A stretch of DNA of 64,000 bases, taken from positions 120,987,273-121,051,272 of the forward strand of contig NC_056527.1 in assembly GCF_019175285.1 (NCBI RefSeq), read 5' to 3'. The stretch's first letter is position 1. Every line of letters begins with the position of its first letter. Made by a program: the position numbers and the translations under genes. This stretch comes from Sceloporus undulatus. Taxonomy: Eukaryota; Chordata; Lepidosauria; Squamata; Phrynosomatidae. A model generated the notes under the pieces. The model did no database searches and was not told the DNA's origin. It saw nothing but the letters and a program-made list of their open reading frames with translations. Below, piece by piece: positions 1 through 11,239 of this stretch.

Positions 1-76
1 TTTTGGCTGCAATGTCTTGGGGAAGGATTTGCCCTTATGCTTGCTTCCTGTCACCAGGACTCTGAAAACACCACAT

Positions 77-305
77 GCATGTTGTTGTTTGCATCCAAAT
101 TGTTTCCAACATATGGTGACCCTAAGGTGAACCTATCATGGGTTTTCTTGGCAACATTTGTTTAGAGGGGATTTGCCTTTGCCCTCCTCTGAGGCTGAGA
201 GAGTGTGACTTTCCCAAGGTCAGCCAGTGGGTTTCGGCTGAGCTGGGACTCGAACCTTGGTCTCCAGAGTCATAGTCCAACACTCAAAACTGCTGTTAGC
301 CAAGT
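77..305 (-). mobile_element. Sauria-type SINE
   Basis: The reverse strand has the SINE head with a B-box-like GGTTCGAGTCCC segment, CACTGGCTGACCTTGGG, and the Bov-B-like tail with CCATATGTTGGAAAC. Confidence 0.85.
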
Positions 306-524
306 GGTTACATATGGGTGGAGTGCTGTTCAGGATTGTGCAAGACCTGTTGCAGAAGTGTAAATTTTTGCACAAGCCCCTGTAACACATCATATTCTAG
401 GAGGTCTTGTAAGTGTGGCCAGTGGTCAGCATCCTATTGCTAATCTCAACTAGAACAGATCCACTGAATCAATGGGGCTGAGCTATGTGTTGACTCTACA
501 CTCACTTGCTGATCCAATGGGTCA

Positions 525-645
525 GCTCCTGTAGGGACTTGCCCAAGGTCACCCAGTGGGTTTCCATGGCTGAATGAGGATTTGAACCCTGGTCTCCAGA
601 GTCTTAGTCTAATGCTCAAACCACTACACAACGCTAGCTTTCATG
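525..645 (-). mobile_element. Sauria-type SINE, 5' part only
   Basis: Reverse strand: GGTTTGAGCATTAGACTAAG, GGTTCAAATCC and CACTGGGTGACCTTGGGCAA; the tail is absent. Confidence 0.75.
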
Positions 646-689
646 GACATGAGGGGTGGACAATTTTACCAAACCAGGGAACATTTTAA

Positions 690-857
690 TCCTCTCCAAG
701 AGGTTGATGGAGTCTCCTTCTTTGGAGGTCTTTTAAACAGAGGCTGGATGGCCATCTGTTGGAGGTGCTTTGATTTTGAGTTCCTGCATGGAAGAAAGGG
801 GTTGGATTGGATGACCTTTGGGGTCTCTTCCAACTCTAGTATTCTAAGACTTGAGTG
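690..857 (+). mobile_element. CR1 LINE 3' fragment
   Basis: Contains GAGGCTGGATGGCCATCTGT, TTGGATTGGATGACCTTTGG and the terminal TTCCAACTCTAGTATTCTAA, the typical CR1 3' end. Confidence 0.8.
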
Positions 858-1149
858 GGCTTCCTCATATTGAAACAATGACAATGACATGAACATGTAT
901 AACTGCATCCCCAGAATTAGCTGGTGGACACAGAGCTGGCCACACTTACAGTCTATTTCAGGAGAGCCAGTTCTTTTTAAGGCTCAAAATATTTTTTACA
1001 GGAAGGAAGTGACTTGTCTGAAAAAAAGAAGAAGTGCCACCACACTGTACACCAATAAAACCAGCAGAGAAAAAAAGACGACCCCAAAGGGCCAGCTTGC
1101 CGAAAGTGGTTTCAGACCAATTCAAGTGCACATTGTTAGCAGATGACAT

Positions 1150-1372
1150 AGTCGCCCGTCGACTTATGGCGACCCCATAAATTTCACAAGGTTCTCTTAG
1201 GGAATGACTATTTGGAGGTGGTTTTGCCAGTTCCTTCCTCTGAAATACTGCATGCAGGAGCTGGTGTTCATTCGTGGGCTCCTATCCAAGGACTAAACGG
1301 GTGACTATGCTTGGCTCCCAAGTTCAGAGGGAATCTGGTGGCTTTGGGGTATTTAGGCCTTATGCTCCAACA
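1150..1372 (-). mobile_element. 5S-rRNA-derived SINE
   Basis: Reverse strand keeps the 5S-like order (CCAAGCATAG, then CTTGGATAGGAGCC), followed by a GAGGAAGGAACTGGCAAAAC and TTATGGGGTCGCCATAAG tail. Confidence 0.65.
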
Positions 1373-1483
1373 TTTCAGAGCTGAAAACCAGGAGCCATGT
1401 GGCCAAGCAGCATCAGAGAGTGATCCAAATGGGATGAATTGTTAATAAGGAAGAACACATAAGCTAAGAGAGGCTGCAGCAGT

Positions 1484-1950
1484 TTACTTTTGGTGATGAC
1501 CTATAAAGCCCTAAATGGCCTGGGCCCAGGATACCTGAAGGACCGCCTCTCCCCGTACATTCCGTCCCGCACCCTCAGAACATCTGGGCAGCAACTCCTT
1601 AGGGTGCCAGGGGCTAGGCTGTCCTCCACCACGAGGAGGACATTCTCCATCGCCGCCCCAGCCCTTTGGAGCACGCTGCCCACAGAGCTCCGCTCGACTA
1701 CCTCCCTGGCCCAATTTAGAAAGGACTTGAAAACCTTTCTTTTCCATCGTGCATTCCCCGACTAAAAGTCCAGTGGGCCTCCCTTCCTCTTCTGTGGCAA
1801 AGAGGATGGGCTAACGGGGGTTTTATATTGTTGTTGTTTTATTGTATTTTTATTGTATTGTTGTACTTTGTATTTTATCATGCTGTAAACCGCCCTGATC
1901 TGCGGAAGGGCGGTATAAAAATAAAACTTTTATTTATTATTATTATTATT
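1484..1950 (+). mobile_element. L2/CR1-group LINE 3' fragment
   Basis: Encodes the C-terminal LINE tail (YKALNGLGPGYLKDRLSPYI, TFSIAAPALWSTLP, FRKDLKTFLFHRAF) and ends in a 3' UTR with ACCGCCCTGATCTGCGGAAG and a TTA run. The 5' part is missing, as in typical truncated copies. Confidence 0.8.
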
Positions 1951-2169
1951 ATACTTTTGCCTGAATCAATAGGGAAGAGTAAGACTCCATCACCACCTTC
2001 TCCTCCCTTCCCTGCTGAGTTCAGTTGCATACAAAGTACTTTTGCACTTCTTATGCATGTGTTCATCACCAACAAGATGTCAACCAAGACCCTGTTGTTG
2101 TTTTTCAAAAATGACATTTTAAATATTCAGGAGCTACAGCAGAACTTTAACCAAAAGCATTGCAACTAA

Positions 2170-3780
2170 ATATAGATTACAATGAGGTGGTCTTCTGTGG
2201 CAAATCCTCTTCCGTCCTCCCACCTCCATTGTCATACATCCTGAACCATTTTATGTTGCAGGCCATTCTCTATAAGGGGAAGAAAAAAAATCTCACTTTG
2301 CAAATTACTCCCTGTATTTTTTAAAAAACACCCAATTCCTATTTCAAAGTCCCATTTAGTTCCTGTTCCAATAACCTAATAGCAGACCAGGCCATAAAGC
2401 TAATTGAAACCACGTCCTAGAAAGCTTCAGGGAGACTCTGGAAGGAATTAAAACGCATTTGAAAACCTTCACACACTCATTGAAGACAATTTCTTAAGAG
2501 GCCGCTTTGTTCCATTGCTAAATCATGTTCAACAATGGGAACCTAACACAGTGGCTCTTAGCTGTACTCAGAATTTTTGGATAAAAACACAGGGTTGGAC
2601 GGGGAAAAATTAGCATCACCAAAGAATTGTTTGGGGGAAATATGAGTAATAAATGAAACCAATAAATATGACCAGAGGAAAACCTTTCATTGCCTCTCTC
2701 CAAATGCAGATGAACAGAAATGAGTGTATAGTGAGTGTAAACCCATCAGGAAGCAAACAGGTGCAGGTTGAGCAATGAAACAGAGATAAAACCATCATGA
2801 ACACTGGAACGCTCAGCGTCTTCAAAGAAACACTCAGCTACACTTGAGCTATATCTAAACACTATTGCTTACCCTATTAATTCCCCTCCTTCCCTGGCTT
2901 CATTCCATGGCCTGGAGAATTTCGTGCCTTGCATTCTTCTCCATTCTGGACAAAAACTCTTTCTGGTGCCAAAAGTATCATATCCAAGCTGCAAATATCC
3001 CACACACTTAAAGACTTGCAGTAGCATGACACAGAGTCATGTTCAGTAACACTGAAGCTTAAAGGCTTGCATTTTATTCCAGTGATGCAAGGCTTTCTCT
3101 AGGAGAACAAGGGATGCAAATCTTTGCAAATTTTCTGTTTTAATATTTTGGTGTGAAACTCGTGTGATCTCTGTCTGTCTGTCTGTCTGTCTGTCTATCG
3201 CAGACAAGAATGAATACTTTCGCTCATTTTCCTCACTGCAAGAACATTGTCAAAAACTGTGCTCTTTTTGAAGATGATTCACAGCGTGAGACTTTTTCTA
3301 TGCCCCCATAATAATCTTTTTTTGGTACAGAAAACAGCATTTTCTGCAAAGAAAGCAATATCTCTGTGCAAAAAAAAGTGTGCGCAGAATAAATCCCAAA
3401 CCGTAAAATTCTCATCAGGGTTTTCCAACACTTGAGAAAACTATTTTTTCACCAATTTGTGAACATTTTAAAAGGTTCTTTCCATCACTAATGAGAAGCA
3501 GAATGATTATTTATAGATAGCCCTGGAAACTTCATATAATAGAAGATGGGAGAATGAAAACATCTGTAAAGTGGAGCAAGCACTGTTTTCCCCTCTATCC
3601 TCTGCACTGCCTTGTATTTATGGGAGAAGCAGATGCAACAAGTTAATACCAGTCTATTTAAAGTCAGGAGGAAGAAATGAACTGTTAAGCAGTTATGAGA
3701 AGAGGGTTGGCGAATACACTGAATATTGTTCATTCAGTGTGAAAACTCCGGCCTAAAATGAATAGCAAGTGGTGCAAGGC
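2170..3780. other. No gene recognised; TGTC microsatellite at 3171-3197
   Basis: AT-rich sequence with no known repeat or exon recognised apart from the CTGT run. Confidence 0.5.
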
Positions 3781-3781
3781 G

Positions 3782-3974
3782 TTTGGAACCACTTTAACTG
3801 CCATGGCTCAATATGGACGTCTGAGATCTGTAGTGTGGTGAGATATTTAGCCTTCCTTGTCAGTGAGCTCCAGTGCCACAACAAACTACAAATCCCAGGA
3901 TTACATAGGGATGGCAGTATGACAGTTCAAGCAGTGTCAAACTGAATTATTTCTGCAGAGCAGATGCAGCCTTG
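3782..3974. mobile_element. Palindromic MITE, family A
   Basis: Imperfect inverted repeat with CCACTTTAACTGCCATGGC at one end, AACTACAAATCCCAGGATT in the middle and GAATTATTTCTGCAGAGCAG at the other end. Confidence 0.75.
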
Positions 3975-4309
3975 GTTTCCTTGCTGAGGTGCATGGAGCA
4001 TGAAAAACGAAGAAACTGGAAGGTGAGAAAATGTGGGTGATTCCCACAAAACAAAAACAGTTACAGAGGACATCTCCACCCCTTTCCCCATGCTTTACAT
4101 ACTCCTTGCTAAAAGCAAAATTCTGCAACCAGCTATTCTAAATTCTGCACCAAACAAAGCTCCGTTCTGCAACCCACAAAAATCCTGAAGTATTTGGCAT
4201 GTTGTTCTGGTATTACAGGCACCAAAGTGGTCCTGGACTCAGTCATCTCACTGCAAACACTGGCCTTCAAAGACCACTGGCATACAGACAGTGAACTTCA
4301 GGAGCCCTT

Positions 4310-4520
4310 TTTAATACTCCACACATACAGCACTTTGATACTACTTCAAATGCCAAGGCAACATCCTTTGCCATTCTAGGATTCGCAGTTGAGGAAGAAG
4401 TATTTACAGTTTTCAGCTGGAGAGCACTAGTGCATCCTCAAACTACAAACCATTGGATTCCACAGTAGGCAGCCATGGACGTTAAAGTGGAACAATAGCT
4501 GTATAGTTGTGTAGTGAACC
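4310..4520. mobile_element. Old copy of palindromic MITE family A
   Basis: Degenerate match: CTAGGATTCGCAGTTGAGG and AAACTACAAACCATTGGATT, ending GGACGTTAAAGTGGAACAAT. Confidence 0.4.
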
Positions 4521-5680
4521 AGAATTTGGGTTTTTAAAGGCCTAGAAACTGTTTGGACTTTGCCCTTTTCCACCAGAGAAGCAACACCTCTCGCACTTGA
4601 AGTTTGAGATGGTGTCATTCTGGTTGGATACTAAATTTAAAACACATTTTTCGTTTTGTAGGAATCTGTCATGAATACATATTGAATCTTTCTCTCTCTC
4701 CTATTTGAAGACTACACAAACCTCTTTTAATATTTTGTGCTTGACATTTTGAAGTGAAACTGAACATCCACCTTAAGAAAGGAGGTTTTTATCCACTTGC
4801 CAGAAAGCCATATTTACAAAATGCACCTTTCCAAGAGACACAAAATGCTTTTCAACAGGACGGTGGGTAAATAATCAGGGATGTATGAATTGACCCCTTA
4901 GAAGCCTCCGGAGCTGCTTCTCTTTGAACCTAGGCAGAGCGTGAAGCAAGGAAAAACACACCTATGGACACCCCCCCCACACACACACACATGAAACACC
5001 TCAAGACTTCCAGCCTTTTGCAGCTCCATCGTGTACTGAGTGATGGATTACACAAAACAAGCCCCCTCTATGCTTGTGCCCCTCACAAGTCACAGCCTGT
5101 AAATGTTAGCGCATGCCAGAAATGAAAGCGCTGACAACTCTGCAGCCTCCTTTCCTTCCCCAAATGGATCCCCTTCAGTTTCATCCATTCATAAAAGTCT
5201 CATGAACAACCTGGAGAGCAGAAGCCAAAGGAGAGAATGCCAATGCCGATGCTACTAAACGCCAGTTTCAATGCCAATGCTACTGATGCTACTAAACAAA
5301 ACATCCAGCAAGACAGAGGGCAAAGAAGAAAAGGGGGTCTGGAGGGCGTAAAATGAATTTAAATTTGGTAAGCTGCCTTGCAAACCCCCTCTGAAGAAAC
5401 TTGCCAAGAAAATCCTATGATAGTGTTAGTAATAATGGACGTCTTCCTAATTTTGGTTTGCACATTTCTACATATACAAATGCATATACGTTGCTTCCTT
5501 TTTATTTGCCTGGTGGAAAAATGTGTATAATTTTGTGCCTTATTTCTCACCCCAAATCCACAAACATGGAAAGGAGAATGCAGTGTCTTCTGTGTTTGAT
5601 GCAGCAGATGGGAGCATCTCACCTGATGAAACACATTTTGGGCAGATTATGTTTGATGCAAACATCATTTACAGGCACAC
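4520..5680. other. No gene recognised
   Basis: Only a short Sauria-SINE-like remnant (about 5375-5445) and a short CA run near 4980 are seen. Confidence 0.45.
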
Positions 5681-5685
5681 GCATG

Positions 5686-5714
<29 letters not shown>
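5686..5714. repeat. CA microsatellite
   Basis: Uninterrupted CA dinucleotides; a similar run lies at 6080-6101. Confidence 0.95.
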
Positions 5715-5716
<2 letters not shown>

Positions 5717-6102
5717 CTTTATCACCAAAATGAAGCTGCCTCCGAGTCCCATTACTGAACGTCTCCCGGGGGGTTTCCCCACTTGATAGCAGCCGAAGCA
5801 GCTAAAAAGAACCACCGACAGCAATGCTGGGCATGCGACCCTTAGCATGAAAACAACTGGGTCAAATGTCCAGTGAAGTATGTCAACATTATGGGTCACA
5901 TACTTGCCACATTAGCCAGTGGGACACAAATGGCAACTGAAAATAAATAAAGGCAGGTTACTCAGCTCTTATGAAACGGCAGCATTCCCATCTATTCTTG
6001 TTCAAGATGGCAAGATTGAATGGTTCTCTTGGAGAGAAGCCAGGGGCTTCTGGACAAGTTAGAGATGCCCTTTAAAATTACACACACACACACACACACA
6101 CG

Positions 6103-6660
6103 GGGCCTAAAGACTCCAAAAGCACCATCTGACTGTGGAAGCTAAGCAGGGTCAGCACTGGTTAATACTTGGGTGGGAGATGGCCAAGGAATACCAAGTG
6201 CCATCAGCTAGATTTCAGGGTATAGTCACACTGAAGAATTAAAGCAGTTTGACACCACTTTTTTTAAATTAAATTTTTATTCAACGTTGGTTATGATTGG
6301 GGGGGAAATAGACAATGTATTAGATTAATGTGTTATGAACCATACACAGAAGAAACTTCAACAAAGACCAATTAACAATGATATGAGGCATAGTTACAGA
6401 AACCTGGGATTTGTAATTTGATGGGGCAGCAGAGCTCTTTAACAGACCAGGCTGAATACCTCCTCAAACTACAAATCCCAGGATTCTTTAGGATAAGTCA
6501 TGTCAGTTAAAGTGGTGTCCAAACTGCTTTAATTCTGTAAATCTGGCCATTCCCTCAAAAGAAGGAACTGGCAAAAGCCACCTCTGAGTCTTCCTTGCCT
6601 AAGAACACTCAGCAAAATTCATGGGATCACCATAAGTCAAGAGGCAACTTGAAAGCTCAT
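6103..6660 (+). mobile_element. 5S-derived SINE split by a MITE
   Basis: The left part (6103-6217) has TGGAAGCTAAGCAGGGTCAG and AATACTTGGGTGGGAGATGG, as in 5S rRNA. The right part (about 6548-6660) has AAGGAACTGGCAAAAGCC and GGGATCACCATAAGTCAAG. The insert between them is a family A MITE. Confidence 0.75.
6218..6547. mobile_element. Palindromic MITE family A, inserted in a 5S SINE
   Basis: Ends read GAATTAAAGCAGTTTGACAC and, inverted, AAACTGCTTTAATTCTG. An AT-rich stretch (about 6260-6400) lies between the arms and is not explained. Confidence 0.7.
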
Positions 6661-6679
6661 CATGATCATGACCATCATC

Positions 6680-6835
6680 CTCCCGCCCTTCTCCCAAGAC
6701 TGGGACTCAGGGTAGCTTACAACATTAAAAAACAATACAATTAAAAACTTTTTAAAAATAGTACATTAAAATAGAATGAAATTACCATGACAATCAAAAC
6801 AAATTACATATTAAAATATCAGATAATTTAAAAAG
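6680..6835 (-). mobile_element. LINE 3' tail fragment
   Basis: The reverse strand reads GTAAGCTACCCTGAGTCCCA, GGGAGAAGGGCGGG; the same tail occurs at about 17005-17060 and 25690-25765. Confidence 0.55.
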
Positions 6836-7439
6836 ATAAAAATGTGCGCGCACACACACCCACACAGGCACCACTATGAAAAGACAAGCCGGTTTGAGTG
6901 TCTTTGTACAATAAGGTAGACTTTGTACCATCAGGAATTGAGTGTTTATATACACATGCACACACATATACACACACAACCCGACTTCACCAGGGCTAGG
7001 ATGTCCTTGACTTTTCAACTGAATTGGAACGCAACGAGATAACAAAAGGAATACCTGGAATATTTATCTGCCGGAAACTGACAATGTTTGAACAAGGCAG
7101 GTGGCTAGTACCTCCTCCCATGTGGCCAGCGGCCAGAGAAAACAGGAGTCCTCTTGTCAAGAACTACGGTTTGCATGATGAAGCATCCAAGCCTCCTTTT
7201 ATATGCATTTTGCTCATTATTCTTGCTAGCTCAGGGAAGGGAGACAAGAGGGCTTCTTGTTGGACTACAACTCCCATCACCCCCTTCGTCTGCTGTGTTG
7301 TTTAGAAGGTCCCAAGGTCCTCAGCCCAGGACCACCTTGCACTGTACTGCTTTTAATGGTGCTGTTTTGAGAGGTCTAAATAAAGTTAAAGGTGATGAAG
7401 ATTCTTGGTTTGACAGTCTACCAGGTGTAACTGACTAGA

Positions 7440-7720
7440 GGTTTTGACCATGAATGATTCGGATTCTGTCCAAGAATCCAGCAGTCAGTGACATGCTCCA
7501 AACATGGTCCTATCCCTGGTGATTTCATCCAGATGTTTTGTCAGCCCTTTTGAGATTTCTCTCATTGCCTCTCTCACCACTGGGACTGCCATTGTTTTCT
7601 TTTCCCAGAGGCGCTGAATCTCCACATTCATGAGTCTTGATGTTTCATAGTGTTTTGCTCTCTTTGTCTTCAATTCTGTTCTTCCCCTGAGGATTGCCAC
7701 ATTATAATTCAAGCTTCCTT
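7440..7720 (-). mobile_element. Non-LTR retroelement coding remnant
   Basis: The reverse strand is open for 75 codons (ELKTKRAKHYETSRLMNVEI, QRLWEKKTMAVPVVREAM). The RLW-KK-VPVV pattern resembles the C-terminal tail of LINE polyproteins. The clade is not determined and no gene is claimed. Confidence 0.45.
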
Positions 7721-7774
7721 ATTCTCAAACACAGTTACGTCTGGCTTATCATGCTCTGTTTTAACAATCAGAAG

Positions 7775-8075
7775 TAGACCAAGTCTATGGAAGCTTATGC
7801 CCAGTTCATGCCATGCATCTGAGGAAAGAGTCCAAGTCTACGAAAGCTTATATTCAGTTTACTCCATGCATCTGAGGACAGAGATGAAGTCTCCAAAAGC
7901 TTATTCTCAGTTCACTCCATGCATCTGAGGAAGAAGACCAAGTCTACAAAAGTTTATGCTCAGTTTTCACTCCATGCATGTGAGAAAGGAGACGAAGTCT
8001 ATGAAAGCTTAACCTCGGTTTACTCCATGCATTTAAAGACAGAGACCAAGTCTATGAAAGTTTGTGCTACAGTTT
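7775..8075 (+). repeat. 53-bp tandem repeat, about 5.6 copies
   Basis: The anchor AAGTCTATGAAAGCTTA recurs at about 7781, 7834, 7887, 7940, 7995 and 8048, with CTCCATGCATCTGAGGA between. It lies directly before the 3' end of an interspersed repeat (8078-8150). Confidence 0.9.
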
Positions 8076-8077
8076 CT

Positions 8078-8155
8078 TTCATTCAGTTAGTCTCAAAGGT
8101 GCTGCAAGATCCCTTTGCATACTGACAGTGATCCAGACTAACGCCGTCATGTCTC
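8078..8155 (+). mobile_element. 3' end of an interspersed repeat (unclassified)
   Basis: TCAGTTAGTCTCAAAGGTGC, TGCAAGATCC and GATCCAGACTAACGCCGTCA; the same end occurs at 55325-55415. The 53-bp unit just upstream matches the part expected before this end. Confidence 0.6.
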
Positions 8156-8667
8156 TGTTTCCTATAGATGTGGAAGAGCCTTCTGGCTCTGAAATGCATC
8201 CAGCGTGAATCTGCCACAACTGACATACCACCCAGCAGATGGAAGCGGAGGACACATGCCAGGCAGGCTGCAACTCCAGCAAGCTGCCCTCCTTCCGACG
8301 GCACTGAAGTTATTACAGGACTGTTCTCTCTGAATGACTTCACAGCTGCAGAACATCTTTACCGACCCCCCAACTGCAAACAAAGCGTCCTTCGCCTGAT
8401 TCGTGATTAGGAACAGACAGCTCCACTGTAGCAGAAATCCTGCCTCCTGTAAAGCTGGGTTTGTCCTTTGATCTCAGTCTCACTTCCATGCTGCCGAGTA
8501 GCCTTTCAAGGAAATCGCCCCAAGTCTTGCTGGAAAGGACCCCCAGCCGCTCAAAGAAAGGAAGAACTGCAAAGATTTAGCTCATGGCAGCCTTGCTACT
8601 TTCAGGAAGTATTTCCCTGGAACAAGGATGGCCATTCGGATGGGTCTAATCTAGGAGGGTGTAAAGG

Positions 8668-8785
8668 GAAGCCTTCCAGATGTTATTAGACTGCAACTGC
8701 CAGCATCCACCACTACTCCATACACTTCTAGGGATGATGGGAGTAACAGACTACCACCATATGGAGGGCTGCACTATTGCCCACA
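8668..8785. mobile_element. Palindromic MITE, family B
   Basis: The two arms carry CTTCCAGATGTTATTAGACT and, inverted, ACCACCATATGGAGGGCTG. Confidence 0.6.
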
Positions 8786-8884
8786 GCAGCAGTTCTCAAT
8801 CTTCTATCCTCCAGATGTTTTGGTCTTCGTCTCTCAGAATCCCTGAACATTGGCTAAACATACCCAGCAGCTCCCTAAGCCTCT

Positions 8885-9090
8885 CCTGAAAGGGCTTCAT
8901 GGTTTCCAGACCGTTCACCATTTTGATTGCCCTCCTTGAACACGCTTCAGCTTCTCAACATCCTTTTTGAATTCCGGTGTCCAGAAGTGGACACGGTATT
9001 CTAGGTGGGGCCTGACCAAAGCAGAATAGAGTAGCACTATGCCTCCCCACAATCTAGACACTATACTTCTATTGCTGCTTTTTTAGAATT
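8885..9090 (-). mobile_element. CR1 LINE fragment
   Basis: The reverse strand contains GGGCAATCAAAATGGTGAAC, GGTCTGGAAACCATGAAG and ACCGTGTCCACTTCTGGACA, typical CR1 3' region text. Confidence 0.75.
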
Positions 9091-9584
9091 GCACTGAAAA
9101 CCACTCCTCTCTAGGGAGGGAGACCTTTGCTTGGTGCTGCACACCAAGGATGGCAGTTCCACTTAGAGCTCAATGGGTGAGAGAAGTGGAATGGAAAACC
9201 AAAGATACACACTCTCTCATTTTAGGGAGATGCCATCAATATGCTCTTCATGGAAAAAACTTTAGACCTCTGTGTGCATGGCGATGAGCCTTCATGCAAT
9301 CCTTGGCGTCAGTTGAAAAGAGCTGAAGTAGCCAGGTTTCAGAAGGGAGAAGACATCGGAGGAGGTTTGGGAACCACTAAGTTTACCAATGGTTCTCCCG
9401 CAGGAACAAACAAACTCCACCACCATCCTTCCGAGCTTGAGTATCATGGCACCACTTCAGACACACCGGGGCTTCCTTCACAAATCAGAGCCCAAGTTGT
9501 GGCTTCACCATAGAGTACATGAAGCCCAGCATCTCCCAACACCTTCAGGTGAAAGCAGTAGACACTCATACAGCAACTTTAGTC

Positions 9585-9789
9585 TGCATCCAGATTGACT
9601 TTAACTGCTTCAACTCAATGCTCTGGAATTCTGGGAATTGTAGCTTGTTGTGGCACCAGAGTTCTCTAACAAAAAAGACAGTTAGACAAAGTCTCACAAA
9701 ACTATAGTTCCCAAAATTCCATAGCATGGAGCCATGGCAGTTAAAGTGGTGTCCGACTGGATTATTTCTTCAGTGCAGATGCAGCCTTA
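9585..9789. mobile_element. Palindromic MITE, family A
   Basis: Good copy: CTGGAATTCTGGGAATTGTA and, inverted, ACTATAGTTCCCAAAATTCC; ends in GATTATTTCTTCAGTGCAGA. Confidence 0.85.
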
Positions 9790-10718
9790 GAAGACTATTG
9801 GTAGCAAGACTAGCTAGGGAAATATCATGTTGACAGATACACAAAGAACAAATCTCACCATTCAAGATCTCTTTCCTTATGTGTGAAGCCCATTTCCAAT
9901 ATTATACTTGTTTCCCAATCCTCAAGAACAAGAGAAACAATGCTTGACTGCCTCTGGTCCCCAGGTCTGTTTTCTTGTGGCAGTTAATGGCCAAAATGCA
10001 GGGAAAGGGTATGAATTTCTCATCCTGAAAGCTTCCACTGACACTGTTAAAATCAGAAAATATTAGGACTGGAAAATATTAGGACAGGGGGAATTGGGGT
10101 GTGATAGTCTGGGGAAAAAACATTCCCAAGCTCTCCGTAACAAGCAAAACGGAGTCTGAAGAGCATGGGACGAAGTCATTGTATAATAACCCACTCTCAA
10201 ACAAGTAAGTCAATCCAGACTCACTGGAATGAGGAAAGAGTTTTGTTCCAATGTGATAGCATTTTGTTCACACCAAGCCGCCAAAGGAACAATGCTGGGG
10301 ATAAGAGTTCATAGCAGCCAATTTCTTCGCGGTTACATCAATCATAGTTGGGAGGGACCTAAAGAGATGCCACCAAAAACTGGCACAAGCCAGAGACTTT
10401 GCAACCACATAGAGATAAGTTGCAGCCACACCTGCGTTCTTTGCAAGGTTGGCAACGAATGATACACACACACACATTATACTTGTAGCCATAGACACAC
10501 ACAGAGACACACATCAGAAAAATAAATGTTAACTGTAAATCCCCTCTAGATCCTGGAATTTGTTTGGTAAGGATCAAATTAGGAAAGATGCCACCTTAAT
10601 CCTTTTTCTCATAGGTTTTTTAAACAGCAAGGCATGTTTCTAGGAAGGAAAAATTACAACATCTCTATGCCAGATTGTTAGCAATTAAGAAAAAATGGGA
10701 AGGGATAAATCAAACTGA
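9790..10718. other. No gene recognised
   Basis: Single-copy-looking sequence with short CA runs near 10466 and 10495. Confidence 0.45.
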
Positions 10719-10952
10719 GAGCCAGCATGGTGAAGTGGTTTGAGCATTGGACTATAACCCTGAGACTGGGGTTCGAATTCCGCTCAGCCATGGAAACCCC
10801 CTGGGTGCCCTTGGACTAGACACACTCTCTCAGCCTCAGAGGAAGGCAAAGGCAAATCCCTTCTGAAGAAATCTTGCAAAGAAAATCTCATGATAAGTTT
10901 GCCTTAGGGTCACCATAAGTCCAAAATAACTTGAAGGCACATAACAACGATA
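10719..10952 (+). mobile_element. Sauria-type SINE, near full length
   Basis: GCCAGCATGGTGAAGTGGTT, GGGGTTCGAATTCC box B, TCTCAGCCTCAGAGGAAGGC and the tail GAAGGCACATAACAACGA. Confidence 0.9.
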
Positions 10953-11137
10953 AATAAAATTGATAATGTCAACCAAAGCAAGTATCATTGAGAGTTTGAG
11001 ATGCAACAGCTTAAATTGCTAAACCGACATCTTCAAATCTGTTTGACAATCTTTGTCTTCTGCCTTCCTTTTAAGTCTACGTTGCAACCTTATTTCAGCC
11101 CATCCAATTATTCTAAAACACCGATGGGACTCATACA

Positions 11138-11238
11138 GCCCTCCAGATCTTGCTGGACTACAACTCCCAGCAGTTCTGGATAGCATAGCCAACAGTGAAG
11201 AATGCTGGGAGCTGTAATCCAATAACATATGGAGGGCT
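11138..11238. mobile_element. Palindromic MITE, family B
   Basis: CCCTCCAGATCTTGCTGGAC pairs with CCAATAACATATGGAGGGC; the inner arms are ACTACAACTCCCAGCAGTTC and its inverse ATGCTGGGAGCTGTAA. Confidence 0.85.
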
Positions 11239-11239
11239 T

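Noticed and set aside
3860-3975. Independent ZNF143 promoter sites at scattered ACTACAA-TCCCAG motifs in the left half
   Set aside because: They are parts of MITE copies rather than evidence for promoters; reported as a MITE property instead.
7650-8125. Plus-strand open frames with repeated VYESLYSVYSMHL-like text
   Set aside because: They are readings of the 53-bp tandem repeat.
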